Positions 23,219-33,237 of a stretch of DNA of 33,399 nt are shown piece after piece; position 1 is the stretch's first letter, and each line of letters opens with the position of its first letter. Location: contig DIYE01000158.1 in NCBI GenBank assembly GCA_002428885.1, positions 1-33,399 of the forward strand. The letters run 5' to 3'. The position numbers and the translations under genes were made by a program. Below the pieces are notes generated by a model that ran no database searches, was not told where the DNA came from, and worked only from the letters and a program-made list of their open reading frames with translations. Source of the DNA: Alphaproteobacteria bacterium UBA6062. GTDB taxonomy: Bacteria > Pseudomonadota > Alphaproteobacteria > Sneathiellales > Sneathiellaceae.

Positions 23219-25579
23219 ATGAGTAATGAGAAAAAACAGATTCCGGATACGGGCGTTGTTTCTCACATTGACAGCAGGCAGCCTGATGTCGCTACGAACC
23301 GGAATTTTAAAGCAGAAGATCCTATTCATCAGGCTTTCCAGGCCGTCAATGACTCCTTTATCATTTATGATCGCAATGGTCATGTAGTGACCTTCAGCGA
23401 ACAGCATGTCAAATACTATCCTTGGCTTACCGGTCATCTGAAAGTCGGCGCTCATTTCAAAGACATCCTGACGGTTGCCGCTTACAGCGGCAGCGTACCC
23501 GAGCTGACTGGCCGGGAAGAAGCCTGGATCAAAAAACGCCTCGAAAACCGCCCCACGGATGAGTATGTGGAAGAGATGACCTTACGAGACGGGCGGGTTA
23601 CCAGGCTCCGGGAATCTCCACTGCCCGATGGCGGCCGGGTTATCGTTCTCACGGATGTTACGGCAGCCCGGAAAAAAGAACAGGCCTTTGCGCAAAGAGA
23701 AGCGGAATATCGTAATCTTCTTGAGGCAAGTCCGGATGCCATCTGCATCACAGTCAAGGGACGGCTGATATATGTGAACGGCAAAATGGCTCGCTTGTTT
23801 GGCGCTTCGTCGGTTGAGGAACTTGAAGGCAACTCCGGCATTTCAATTATCCATCCCGATGATATCGAATTGATCACACGATATCGCGCCGAACATAAAG
23901 ACCAACTCCATGAAGCAAGGCCTCTTGAAATCCGGCTGAAGCGACTGGACGGATCTTTCTTCTACGGTGATCTGACCACCGGTGTGGTAACCTGGAAGGG
24001 CGTTAAGGCAAACCTTTGCACCATTCGCGATATTACCTTTCGGAAAAATATCATTGAGACCCTTGCCAGACGGGAACAGGACCTCAAAGCTGCTCATAAT
24101 CTGGCAACGATAGGATACTGGACTTTCGATACAGCTACCCATGAGCTAACCAGCTCAGAAGAACTTCATAAGATAGCGAATATCGATCCCGAGAAAGGAA
24201 AGCTGACCTTCTCCAATCTCCAGCAAATGTTCCCGAAAGGAGAGTTTGAGAGGCTACAGGCCGCCATCCTCGCCGGTATTAAAACAAAGACGCCGTTTGA
24301 CTTTGAACATGAAGTCTATGTCGATGGTAAGATTCGCCATGCAAAGGGCCGCGGGCATGCTATTTATGATGAAACCGGATGGGCAACCAAAGTCTTTGGC
24401 GTATCACAGGACATCACGGAACAAAAACGGATGGAACGGGCGCTGAGAATCAACGAAAAGCGCTTTCGGGACCTTTCCGAGGCATCCGCCGATCTCTATT
24501 GGGAAACTGACGAAAATCTCAACTTTGTTTTCATTTCCGACAGCGTGGAGAGAATTATCGGCCTCAACCCCTCAGACTATGTGGGCCGCAATGTTCATAC
24601 TGTCTTCGAAGAGGCACAAGCCGCCAGCCCGGCTCTCAGTAATATTCTCGACATCATGGATCGACGGGAGAGCTTTCGGAATATCAGCTTTCCTCGTTGG
24701 AATCCGATCACCAAAAAGACCGTATGGATCCGGTGCAGTGCGATTCCCTATTATAATGAGCGGGGGAATTTTGCGGGATATCGGGGATCCAACACCGATA
24801 TCACCAAAGAAGTCGAACTTGAAGAGCAACTGAAACAATCCCAGAAGATGGAAGCAATCGGCCAACTAACCGGCGGTATCGCTCATGACTTCAACAATCT
24901 GTTGGCGATTATCCAGGGAAATTCCGAACTGTTGCAGGAAAACCTGAACCTGACGGAAAGCCAGGATCATCTTCGCAAGCTGGATGCCATCGCCCGCGCG
25001 GCAGACCGGGGAGCCGACCTTACGCACCGCATGCTTGCCTATTCCCGCAAACAAGCTCTTAATCCCAGTGTCCAGAATCTGGCGGAACGGGTCAGGGAAA
25101 TGGCGGGCATTATCGAACGTACTCTCGGTGCCGAATATAACATTCAGATATCAAGTGATCCCGACCTGGCTGCTGTTCATGTCGATGGCGGCCAGATCGA
25201 CAATACTCTGCTCAATCTTGTGTTAAACGCCCGGGACGCCATGCCGGAGGGTGGAGACATCCGGATCAGGACAGAGAACTATACCCAGCAGGACGACAGG
25301 CTGGTTGGCGGCAGCAGATTTAAGGCAGGTGAGTATGTATGCCTTGCGGTCGCGGATACAGGTGGCGGAATACCTGCCGAAAATCTCAAACACGTCTTTG
25401 ATCCCTTTTTCACGACCAAGGAAATCGGAAAAGGAACCGGTCTTGGTCTCAGTGTCGTTTACGGCTTCGTCCAACAGTCAAACGGCGTGGCGACCATTGG
25501 CTCTGAACCCGGCAAGGGCACACTCGTCTCTTTATATTTTCCCGTCTATAAAGAACCTGTTGCACCAGATAATCGTTAG
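23219..25579 (+). CDS. Soluble multi-PAS sensor histidine kinase
   Basis: A 786-residue cytosolic kinase without membrane segments or receiver domain. Four PAS-type domains can be traced: about 40-150 (NDSFIIYDRNGHVVTFSE), 160-275 (EASPDAICITVKGRLIYVNG), 288-405 (LATIGYWTFD) and 412-540 (SADLYWETDENLNFVFIS). The H-box GGIAHDFNNLLA puts the phospho-acceptor at His556. The ATPase domain has NLVLNARDAMP, VADTGGGIP and FDPFFTTKEIGKGTGLGLSVV. Several PAS domains suggest sensing of redox state, light or small ligands. No response regulator adjoins it. ATG 23219 is preferred, with TGAGG 8 nt upstream, over GTG 23198. Confidence 0.92.
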   Translation: MSNEKKQIPDTGVVSHIDSRQPDVATNRNFKAEDPIHQAFQAVNDSFIIYDRNGHVVTFSEQHVKYYPWLTGHLKVGAHFKDILTVAAYSGSVPELTGREEAWIKKRLENRPTDEYVEEMTLRDGRVTRLRESPLPDGGRVIVLTDVTAARKKEQAFAQREAEYRNLLEASPDAICITVKGRLIYVNGKMARLFGASSVEELEGNSGISIIHPDDIELITRYRAEHKDQLHEARPLEIRLKRLDGSFFYGDLTTGVVTWKGVKANLCTIRDITFRKNIIETLARREQDLKAAHNLATIGYWTFDTATHELTSSEELHKIANIDPEKGKLTFSNLQQMFPKGEFERLQAAILAGIKTKTPFDFEHEVYVDGKIRHAKGRGHAIYDETGWATKVFGVSQDITEQKRMERALRINEKRFRDLSEASADLYWETDENLNFVFISDSVERIIGLNPSDYVGRNVHTVFEEAQAASPALSNILDIMDRRESFRNISFPRWNPITKKTVWIRCSAIPYYNERGNFAGYRGSNTDITKEVELEEQLKQSQKMEAIGQLTGGIAHDFNNLLAIIQGNSELLQENLNLTESQDHLRKLDAIARAADRGADLTHRMLAYSRKQALNPSVQNLAERVREMAGIIERTLGAEYNIQISSDPDLAAVHVDGGQIDNTLLNLVLNARDAMPEGGDIRIRTENYTQQDDRLVGGSRFKAGEYVCLAVADTGGGIPAENLKHVFDPFFTTKEIGKGTGLGLSVVYGFVQQSNGVATIGSEPGKGTLVSLYFPVYKEPVAPDNR

Positions 25580-25590
25580 GGTCAGGACCC
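25577..25590. repeat. Copy of the dispersed GGGTCAGG-type element
   Basis: TAGGGTCAGGACCC overlaps the kinase stop codon TAG and lies 21 bp before the CYTH gene. It is identical on the opposite strand to 7672-7685. Confidence 0.4.
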
Positions 25591-25611
25591 CGAACAGAAA
25601 GCATTCCAACA

Positions 25612-26076
25612 ATGGAAATCGAGCGCAAGTTCCTGGTGAAGAATGACCTATGGAAAAATGCCATATTAAAATCTGAAGATATTCTTCAGTTTTATCTCAC
25701 CTCTCTGGATCAGTCACCGACCGTCCGCCTGCGGGTCAAAGGAGAAAAAGGGTATTTCACGCTGAAATATCCGTCTCGGTCCGACACTATTCTGGTGCGG
25801 GAGGAGTATGAATACGAGATTCCAAAAGAAGACGTCCTCAGTCAGCAGATACACGCCAAAAGCCGGATTATCCGAAAAACGCGTCATCGGGTTCAGGGGC
25901 CGGACCAACATGTCTGGGAGGTCGATGAATTTCACTCGCCAGTCAGTTCCCTGATACTTGCAGAACTGGAGCTTGACCATATTGAGGAAAGTTTCATCTG
26001 TCCGGACTGGGCCGGAGAAGACGTGACAACAGACGGACAATACAGCAATATCCGTATTTCATTTGACGGCCTTTGA
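25612..26076 (+). CDS. CYTH-domain triphosphate tunnel protein
   Basis: A 154-residue single-domain CYTH protein. The N-terminal MEIERKFLV carries the ExExK metal/phosphate motif (Glu2, Glu4, Lys6). Following strands VRLRVKGEKGYFTLKYP (basic tunnel residues), EEYEYEIP, RIIRKTRH and the acidic LAELELDHIEE complete the eight-strand barrel pattern. Known relatives hydrolyse inorganic triphosphate, or form the class IV cyclase/thiamine-triphosphatase group; the actual substrate is not predictable. It lies 32 bp after the kinase gene and 17 bp before the GDPD start chosen here, so the three are probably cotranscribed. Confidence 0.88.
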   Translation: MEIERKFLVKNDLWKNAILKSEDILQFYLTSLDQSPTVRLRVKGEKGYFTLKYPSRSDTILVREEYEYEIPKEDVLSQQIHAKSRIIRKTRHRVQGPDQHVWEVDEFHSPVSSLILAELELDHIEESFICPDWAGEDVTTDGQYSNIRISFDGL

Positions 26077-26093
26077 ACGATCCGGGGAATCCG

Positions 26094-27344
26094 ATGTGCA
26101 TCATCACCAATGCTAAACGTAAAATGCTGGCAGCTATTATAATGACGGTTTTTGCGGGACTAACGATTGCTGAAATACAGGCCGCGGACAAGGAAAGCAA
26201 GGCAACCATAGGCCCCCGTCCCCTCTATCTTGTGAATGACCTGGAAGACAGTGATCTGAAATCACTGCTGTCTTCCTGTAAGCAGGGACCTTTTTATCAG
26301 ACCGATTTCTCCATTGCACACCGGGGAGCGCCATTGCAGTTTCCGGAACATACCAAAGAATCTTACACTGCTGCGGCAAGCATGGGGGCCGGTATCATTG
26401 AATGCGACGCCACCTTTACCAAAGACAAGGAACTGGTTTGCCGCCACTCCCAATGCGATCTGCATACCACGACGGATATTCTGCTGCGCCCCGACCTGGC
26501 GGCCCAGTGTACGGAACCTTTCACACCGGCAGCAAATGGCTCGAAAGCACAAGCTCGCTGCTGCACATCCGACATCACACTGAATCAGTACTTATCCCTC
26601 AACGGCAAAATGGACGGGGCTAACACCGCAGCGACAACAGCCGAGGAATATGTAAAGGGAACCGCTTCCTGGCGCACAGATCTGTATGCCTCCAAAGGGA
26701 CGGTGATGACCCATGGACAGAGTATTGATCTGATAAACCGGCTTGGACGAAAATTCACACCGGAACTCAAGAAACCACAGATATCCATGCCCTTTGACGG
26801 ATCTTTCAGCCAGGAAGACTACGCCCAGAAACTGGTGGATGAGTATAAAAACCGCAAGATCGATCCGTCCCGGGTCTTCCTGCAGTCCTTTAACCTGGAG
26901 GATGTGCTTTACTGGATCAGGAATGAACCGGAATTCGGTAAACAGGCTATTTATCTGGATGGTCGTTACCGGGAAATCAATCCTCGCAATCCAGACAGCT
27001 TTTCCCCCTCCATGAAGGAACTTGCCGACCAGGGCGTTCGCTATATTGCACCGCCTTTATGGATGCTGCTGGATCTGGATGAGAAAAATACCATCGTCCC
27101 CTCCGCTTATGCAAAGGAAGCCCAAAAAGCCGGCTTAAACATGATTGCCTGGAGCCTTGAACGGTCCGGCCCTCTGCAAAATGGCGGTGGCTGGTATTAT
27201 CGGTCTGTCAAAAATGCCATTCGTAAAGACGGCGATATGTTGAAAGTCCTGCATGTTCTGGCGGAAGATGTGGGTGTTAAGGGTGTGTTTTCCGACTGGC
27301 CGGCAACCACGACTTATTATGCCAGCTGTACGGGCCGGAACTAG
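26094..27344 (+). CDS. Exported glycerophosphodiester phosphodiesterase family protein
   Basis: A 416-residue protein with an N-terminal signal peptide or anchor (MLAAIIMTVFAGLTIAEIQAA, cleaving near residue 31) and a GDPD TIM barrel, probably periplasmic. Catalytic-site motifs are IAHRGAPLQFPEHT (His76, Arg77), IIECDATFTKD (Glu103, Asp105) and CRHSQCDL (His118). GDPDs split deacylated phospholipids into glycerol 3-phosphate and an alcohol. An inserted Cys-containing region (about 145-200) lengthens the protein beyond the usual 250-300 residues. ATG 26094 with GGGGA 5 nt upstream is preferred to TTG 26073, which overlaps the CYTH stop and has no ribosome-binding site. It converges on the hybrid kinase gene, stops 2 bp apart. 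Confidence 0.87.
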   Translation: MCIITNAKRKMLAAIIMTVFAGLTIAEIQAADKESKATIGPRPLYLVNDLEDSDLKSLLSSCKQGPFYQTDFSIAHRGAPLQFPEHTKESYTAAASMGAGIIECDATFTKDKELVCRHSQCDLHTTTDILLRPDLAAQCTEPFTPAANGSKAQARCCTSDITLNQYLSLNGKMDGANTAATTAEEYVKGTASWRTDLYASKGTVMTHGQSIDLINRLGRKFTPELKKPQISMPFDGSFSQEDYAQKLVDEYKNRKIDPSRVFLQSFNLEDVLYWIRNEPEFGKQAIYLDGRYREINPRNPDSFSPSMKELADQGVRYIAPPLWMLLDLDEKNTIVPSAYAKEAQKAGLNMIAWSLERSGPLQNGGGWYYRSVKNAIRKDGDMLKVLHVLAEDVGVKGVFSDWPATTTYYASCTGRN

Positions 27345-27346
27345 GG

Positions 27347-29386
27347 TCAAGCCTCATCATCTGGTCGAATATGATCACGGATAACAGCCAATAGCGGATC
27401 CAGATTAATCGGCTTTATCAGGACGCCGTTCATCCCTGACCGAATGAGGTCGGCCCGGCAACTATCCGCTTCTTCAGCCGTCAGGCCGATAATGGGAATA
27501 TCCTGAAACTCGGCCTGCAGACGGATTTGCCGCGTTGCTTCAATACCCCCCATACCCGGCATATTGACATCCATAATGATGATATCGAAATGGCCGTTTT
27601 CCAACTCCTTCAAAACCTCACGACCATTTTCAACGGTCATGACTTCCTTTACCAGCGGGCTCAGCATGGCATTGATCAAGATACGGTTCACAACAACATC
27701 GTCAGCAACCAGGACCCTGATATCCTCTAAGATCTCAACATCCTGCCGGATGGGTGCGGCAAGCTCCTGCCCCTCCAACGCCGTCGTTTCGGCTTTTTGA
27801 GAGACCGGATCAGCCGGCAGCGAGATCACGAAAGCCGTTCCTTTTCCAAGCTCGCTCTCCACACCAATGCGCCCTGCCATCGTTTCAACCAGGGATTTGG
27901 CAATCGCCAGCCCCAACCCGGATCCGCTGCGGCCTTCACTTCTTTCACTTCTGGTAAAGCGATCGAACAGAGTTCCCAAATCCTTCTTTTCAATCCCGAT
28001 ACCCGTATCTTCAACTTTCAAGATAAGAACCGGCTGATCTTCCGTCGTTACATATTTTGCGACAACACTTACAAAGCCCCTACTCGTATATTTCAGAGCG
28101 TTCCCGATGATATTCACCAACACCTGCCGAACTTTCTTCTCATCCAACATCAGTTGGACGGGGATATCCTCGGCAATGGAGAAATTGATCGCAAGGGAAC
28201 TGCTTTTTTTCCCTGTCGTGACAATCCGGAAAGACGTTTCAATAATCTCCCGAATATCTGCAGGTGCCCTCGAAACTGACAGCCCTCCAGCTTCTGCTCG
28301 CTGCAAATCCAGATAGTCATTGATCAGGCTGTTAATATATTCACCGGAATGATGGGCCGTCTGGACAATGGACCGGAAAGCAGGATCGATATCATGATCA
28401 AGCAGGAACTTCTGGGCGCCCAGGACTCCCTGCAGCGGAGATCGAATTTCATGGCTCAGAATTTCCAGGAACTCCGATTTTTCCCTGATCGCCCGGGCTT
28501 TGCGTCGCCTCGCCTGGGCACGTTCCGTCACATAGCCCGTAACCGTCAACCAAGTTATGGCGAAAATAAAAAACAAACCGATAAACGACACCCTGACTAT
28601 CCACAGATTTGTTGAGTGAGCCGGCCATCCTCCGAGAGGTTTCACGGCAAGGATCCAGGATCCGTTCACCAGATCCATCGGGAGTCTCACGCTCTGAGTT
28701 TCCTCTAAAAACAAGGCTCCTTCTCCAAAGAAGACAGCGCCCTTGTCTCCCAAACCATCTTTTCCCTTAAGAGTAAGGTCATATTTTTTCTGAAAGTCAC
28801 GAATACCGGATCGCCGGTAAAATTCCTCCACATCAATCACAGCCGCGAGAATGCCCCACTCCCTCATCAGTCCGTCCGAAAGTTTGACATAAACCGGCAA
28901 CCGGACAATCAGGCCGACCCCGCCTTGTACAAGATCAACCGGTCCTGCGATAATCGGCAATCCTTCGCGCAGGGTTCGAAAAGCAGCAGCTCTCTGTTCG
29001 ACCGGCGCCGTTCGATAATCGAGACCAATAGTCGCTTCATTTCCCTTCAAGGGAAAGACATAGCGGATGATCATATCCGGTGCGGCGGCAATATTGCGGA
29101 TAGAGGGCTTCAGGCGCTTGACCGATTCCGCATAGCGAAGGAATTCTTCCTCTTCAAACTCCGGATTAGCTTCAATAAACGCCCTGAGACCGCTCAGGAT
29201 ATGTACACTCTCGGAAATCTGAGCCGACATTTTTACGCGAAGATCCTGAACATCATGAAGCGCTTCATCCTGCCTTTCAGAAATCTCCGCATCAATAGCG
29301 GACTGTTCGATCCGTCGTTCCAGATAAAAAAACGCGACCGCAACGATCAGGAGAACAACAATAGATAAAGCCTTCGGATTAGGCAT
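27347..29386 (-). CDS. CHASE-domain hybrid sensor histidine kinase/response regulator
   Basis: A 679-residue inner-membrane hybrid kinase. The first membrane helix is at about residues 6-22 and the second at 262-284. Between them lies a periplasmic CHASE-type sensor (about 60-225: LRAFIEANPEFEEEEFLRYA, GLDYRTAP, GLIVRLPVY). The kinase core has ILSHEIRSPLQG (His312), NIIGNALKYTS, VEDTGIGIE and GSGLGLAI. The C-terminal receiver (about 555-672) has Asp562/563, the phospho-acceptor Asp606 in IIMDVNMPGMGG, and Lys658. CHASE domains bind small extracellular ligands. No histidine phosphotransferase or partner regulator is adjacent. Confidence 0.92.
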   Translation of the reverse strand: MPNPKALSIVVLLIVAVAFFYLERRIEQSAIDAEISERQDEALHDVQDLRVKMSAQISESVHILSGLRAFIEANPEFEEEEFLRYAESVKRLKPSIRNIAAAPDMIIRYVFPLKGNEATIGLDYRTAPVEQRAAAFRTLREGLPIIAGPVDLVQGGVGLIVRLPVYVKLSDGLMREWGILAAVIDVEEFYRRSGIRDFQKKYDLTLKGKDGLGDKGAVFFGEGALFLEETQSVRLPMDLVNGSWILAVKPLGGWPAHSTNLWIVRVSFIGLFFIFAITWLTVTGYVTERAQARRRKARAIREKSEFLEILSHEIRSPLQGVLGAQKFLLDHDIDPAFRSIVQTAHHSGEYINSLINDYLDLQRAEAGGLSVSRAPADIREIIETSFRIVTTGKKSSSLAINFSIAEDIPVQLMLDEKKVRQVLVNIIGNALKYTSRGFVSVVAKYVTTEDQPVLILKVEDTGIGIEKKDLGTLFDRFTRSERSEGRSGSGLGLAIAKSLVETMAGRIGVESELGKGTAFVISLPADPVSQKAETTALEGQELAAPIRQDVEILEDIRVLVADDVVVNRILINAMLSPLVKEVMTVENGREVLKELENGHFDIIIMDVNMPGMGGIEATRQIRLQAEFQDIPIIGLTAEEADSCRADLIRSGMNGVLIKPINLDPLLAVIRDHIRPDDEA

Positions 29387-29564
29387 ATAGGATGAGCCTT
29401 GTACGCTTTACCGCCCTTTGACAGACGGTCAGAGCAAGTAAACAGTATCTATTTATATTATAAATAATCTAATCTAAATTGACACCTCATAGTTAATATT
29501 TTCTATACATTTTGGATCTTCTTTGGTCATAAAAGCTTTCTGCAATATTGATATGAGTTTTTCT

Positions 29565-32500
29565 TTAACCCTCCACAGCCGCCAGTAGTGCCGCGTTGCC
29601 GCCCGAAGCAGTCGTATCAATGCTGAGGGTTCTTTCATGAACAAATTCCCGCCAGCCTTTCCGGCCGTCCAGCAGGGTAACAATCTGCCCTTGTCTGGAG
29701 GCCAGCAGGATCCGGATCTGTTTTCGCTCCTGCTCAGGGCCGGACACACAGACCGCCTTTAAAGAAGCTTCCGCCTTCAGGAAGGCAGAGATATCCTGGT
29801 GCTTTACATGAGAAAGAGAGTCTTTTGGCAAGCCGCTTTTAGCCAGACGTTTTCGAAAAGTATCGTATTGATTGCTTAGCGTTGAAACCGCCACTCTGTT
29901 CCCTGTTGCAAGAGCCAGCTCGGCATCCCGTTTCCAGTCCGGACCTGCGACGAAAACAAGACCTCTGGCATGGAAACGGAGCCTGTTGCTTTCTCCGGTC
30001 GGACCCGGCAATTCGATACTGTCGGTCGTATAGCCTTTCATTCCTTTCTGAAGATGCGCTTCTTCCGCAGCTGCCTCTGCCCGTGTCTCCTCCCTGATCC
30101 CGACAAATTTGTGAAGATACAAAGGACCACCGGCCTTCGGACCGGTTCCGGACAACCCCTCCCCGCCAAAGGGCTGCACACCGACAACGGCTCCGATCTG
30201 ATTGCGGTTCACATACAGATTGCCGACAGCCGCCTGATCGGCAACTTTCTGGACACGGCCATCCACCCGCGTATGCAGACCCATTGTCAGGCCATATCCG
30301 GTTCGGTTGATATCCTCGATAACCTGCTCAATGGCTCCTGACTTATAGGTTGCCAGATGAAGAACAGGGCCGAAGATCTCCCGCTCCAGTTCGGTAATGC
30401 TGTTAATCCGGAACAGAGACGGTTCCACAAAGCTGCCCTTTTCGACCTGATCTTCAGGAACCGGCAGTTTCTTGATCAATCGGCCTTTTTCCTCCATTCC
30501 CCGGCAATAAGCCAGGATCATATCCCGGGCCTCATTGTCGATGACCGGTCCGGCATCGGTCGCCGGATCCCAGGGGTCGCCTGTTATGAGCTCATCCATG
30601 GCGCCCTGGAGCATGACAGATACTTTTTCAGCCACATCCTCCTGCACATAGAGCACCCGAAGAGCGGAACATCTTTGACCCGCGCTTTGAAAAGCCGAAG
30701 CAACGATATCCCGCACGGCCTGTTCGGGCAGAGCCGTTGAATCCACGATCATCGCATTCAAACCGCCTGTTTCAGCAATCAAGGGAGCCGATGGAGAAGC
30801 GTTACCCGCCATAGCCCGGTTAATCAGATGGGCCGTTTCCGTGGATCCGGTAAAACAAACCCCTGCGGCGGAAGGATGTGCGACCAACGCCGCTCCGATG
30901 GTGGCGCCGTCACCGGGCAAGAGCTGCAACACATCCACCGGAATGCCGGCTTTATGCATCAGCCGAACGGCAGCAGCAGCCACAAGGGGGGTCTGCTCTG
31001 CCGGTTTTGCCAGCACGCCGTTACCGGTCACCAGTGCAGCAACAATCTGCCCCGTGAAAATCGCCAGCGGGAAATTCCAGGGGGAGATACAGACAAAGGT
31101 CCCGAGCGCTTCACCGGATGCCGACAATTCCTCCCGCACCGCTTCTTTCGCGTAAAACCGGCAGAAATCGACAGCTTCTCTTATTTCAGCAAGGGCATCA
31201 GGCAAGGACTTCCCGGCTTCACGGGCCAGGATCGTCATCAGCTCAGCATGATTCTGCTCGTACAGATCGCCGATTTTCTCCACGGCGGCAGCCCGCTCAG
31301 CCGGTGACGCCTTCTGCCAGAGAGGTTGCCCTTTAGCGACCAGGTCAAAGGCGGTTTGCACATCGTCTTCCGTTGCATCACTCACCGTACCCACCTGGTC
31401 AGACCGGTCCGCCGGATTGAGGACAGGCTGCGTCTTTCCATCCTGCTGAACACCCTTGATAACCGGGCCTGCTGTCCATTGCTGGTACCGGAATGCTTCC
31501 CTGGCTTCTTCCAGTTTCAAAAGATCGTGCGGATTGGAAAAATTGATACCGGATGAGTTAACACGGCCATCCGGAAAGAGTACGGCCGGTTTCGGCATGG
31601 TAAAGCCCTGCCCCTGTGTCTGCTTTTCCAGTTGGATGATGGGATCCCGCACCACCTCCCTGGCCGGCACTTTTTCATCCAGAACCTGGTTAACAAAGGA
31701 GCTGTTGGCGCCGTTTTCCAGGAGCCGCCGAACCAGATAGGCCAGCAGATCCTCATGGATACCGACCGGCGCATAAATACGGCAACGCCCGCCTTTTTTC
31801 GCCTTTACAAGATCATGCAGCCCTTCTCCCATACCGTGCAATCTCTGGAATTCGTAATTTGTCTCTTCCCCCGCCAGGGCCAGGATAGCGCTCATGGTAT
31901 GAGCGTTATGGGTCGCGAATTGCGGGTAGACATGATCGGTCATGGACAGCAGCTTTTTAGCACAGGCCATATAACTGACATCCGTCGCCGCCTTTCGGGT
32001 AAAGACGGGATATCCTTCATATCCCTCCACCTGGGCCAGTTTGATTTCCGTATCCCAGTAAGCGCCCTTTACCAGGCGAACCATGATCCGCCGATCCAGC
32101 CGTTTCGCCAGGTCATACAACCAGTCCAGAACATAAAAAGATCTGGGGCCATAGGCCTGGACGACCACACCAAATCCATCCCAACCAGCCAGATCGGGAT
32201 CAGACAGAACCGCTTCAATCACATCCAGAGACAGATCCAGCCGATCCGCTTCCTCCGCATCAATATTAAAGCCCATCCGGGCATTTTTAGCCTGCTGAAC
32301 AAGGCTTGCGACCCGCGGCACCAGCTCCCGCATGACCCGGTCTTTCTGGAAAAACTCATACCGCGGATGCAGAGCCGACAGTTTCACGGAGATACCGGGG
32401 TTATCCCGGATATCTTCCCGGTCAGCAGCTTCAGACAGACGAGAGATTGCCTTAGAATAACTCAGGAAATATTTCTGGGCATCGGCTGCGGTATGGGCCG

Positions 32501-33125
32501 CCTCCCCAAGCATGTCATAGGAATACTGATATCCCTTGGCTTCCATACCGCGTGCGCGTTCTATGGCTTCATCGATATCGCGCCCCAGGACAAACTGGTG
32601 TCCGAGGACTTTCATGGACTGAGCGACAGCTTTACGGATCACCGGTTCCCCGGCCCGTTTCATCAGATGACGGATATTACCCACCACATCCCAGCTTTCC
32701 ACTTCTTTCGGTGAAATGACCTTGCCAGTCAGCATCAGCGCCCAGGTGGACGCATTGACCAGAGGTGAGGTGGAATGGCCCAGATGCTTTCCCCAATCAG
32801 CCGGCGCAATCTTGTCCCGGATCAGCATATCGATCGTCGCCTCATCCGGCACCCGCAGCAACGCCTCCGCCAGGCACATCAGAGCAACGCCCTCCTCGGT
32901 GCTCAGGCCATATTCCCCGAGGAAAGTTTCCATCAGCCCCGGATTTTTAGCGCGCCTCAGAACCCGCACCAGTTCGGCGGCATCATCAACAATACTCTCC
33001 CGGATGTTCTGGTCCAGATCCAGATAGGATTTTAACGTTGCTACGGCCTGGTCTTCATCCCCGATATGGGCTTCCCGTATCAACTGACGGAACGGAGAAT
33101 CGGAGTTATTGGAAATATGCAGCAT
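29565..33125 (-). CDS. putA: Bifunctional proline dehydrogenase / L-glutamate gamma-semialdehyde dehydrogenase
   Basis: A 1186-residue PutA that oxidises proline to glutamate. The FAD-dependent proline dehydrogenase barrel spans about 190-490 (FNIDAEEADRLDLSLD 286-301, VRLVKGAYWDTEIK 349-362, ATHNAHT 404-410, YAPVGIHEDLLAYLVRRLLENG). The aldehyde dehydrogenase spans about 560-1010 (SPWNFPLA 681-688, FTGST 758-762, Glu785 in IAETGG, nucleophile Cys819 in GQRCS). A further C-terminal domain of about 160 residues belongs to the long PutA forms. The N-terminal ribbon-helix-helix of autoregulatory E. coli PutA is absent, so control should come from the divergent Lrp-type gene. ATG 33125 has GAGG 5 nt upstream. 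Confidence 0.97.
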   Translation of the reverse strand: MLHISNNSDSPFRQLIREAHIGDEDQAVATLKSYLDLDQNIRESIVDDAAELVRVLRRAKNPGLMETFLGEYGLSTEEGVALMCLAEALLRVPDEATIDMLIRDKIAPADWGKHLGHSTSPLVNASTWALMLTGKVISPKEVESWDVVGNIRHLMKRAGEPVIRKAVAQSMKVLGHQFVLGRDIDEAIERARGMEAKGYQYSYDMLGEAAHTAADAQKYFLSYSKAISRLSEAADREDIRDNPGISVKLSALHPRYEFFQKDRVMRELVPRVASLVQQAKNARMGFNIDAEEADRLDLSLDVIEAVLSDPDLAGWDGFGVVVQAYGPRSFYVLDWLYDLAKRLDRRIMVRLVKGAYWDTEIKLAQVEGYEGYPVFTRKAATDVSYMACAKKLLSMTDHVYPQFATHNAHTMSAILALAGEETNYEFQRLHGMGEGLHDLVKAKKGGRCRIYAPVGIHEDLLAYLVRRLLENGANSSFVNQVLDEKVPAREVVRDPIIQLEKQTQGQGFTMPKPAVLFPDGRVNSSGINFSNPHDLLKLEEAREAFRYQQWTAGPVIKGVQQDGKTQPVLNPADRSDQVGTVSDATEDDVQTAFDLVAKGQPLWQKASPAERAAAVEKIGDLYEQNHAELMTILAREAGKSLPDALAEIREAVDFCRFYAKEAVREELSASGEALGTFVCISPWNFPLAIFTGQIVAALVTGNGVLAKPAEQTPLVAAAAVRLMHKAGIPVDVLQLLPGDGATIGAALVAHPSAAGVCFTGSTETAHLINRAMAGNASPSAPLIAETGGLNAMIVDSTALPEQAVRDIVASAFQSAGQRCSALRVLYVQEDVAEKVSVMLQGAMDELITGDPWDPATDAGPVIDNEARDMILAYCRGMEEKGRLIKKLPVPEDQVEKGSFVEPSLFRINSITELEREIFGPVLHLATYKSGAIEQVIEDINRTGYGLTMGLHTRVDGRVQKVADQAAVGNLYVNRNQIGAVVGVQPFGGEGLSGTGPKAGGPLYLHKFVGIREETRAEAAAEEAHLQKGMKGYTTDSIELPGPTGESNRLRFHARGLVFVAGPDWKRDAELALATGNRVAVSTLSNQYDTFRKRLAKSGLPKDSLSHVKHQDISAFLKAEASLKAVCVSGPEQERKQIRILLASRQGQIVTLLDGRKGWREFVHERTLSIDTTASGGNAALLAAVEG

Positions 33126-33237
33126 CGGGGCCTCACTTTATTACCGGAACACAGCAGTAAGGTAGGGCAGGCATATCAGGAAATGAGACTAAATTTTCAT
33201 ATGATTTATTATTTACAAACTTCATTTATCCATTCAT

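Noticed and set aside
29387..29564. Terminator or small gene between putA and the hybrid kinase
   Set aside because: AT-rich, with no stable stem followed by a T run and no ORF of its own; the ORF at 29474-29749 mostly overlaps putA.
31632..32714. 360-codon ORF antisense to putA
   Set aside because: It lies fully within the well-supported putA gene; its translation shows no domain and is explained by codon bias on the other strand.
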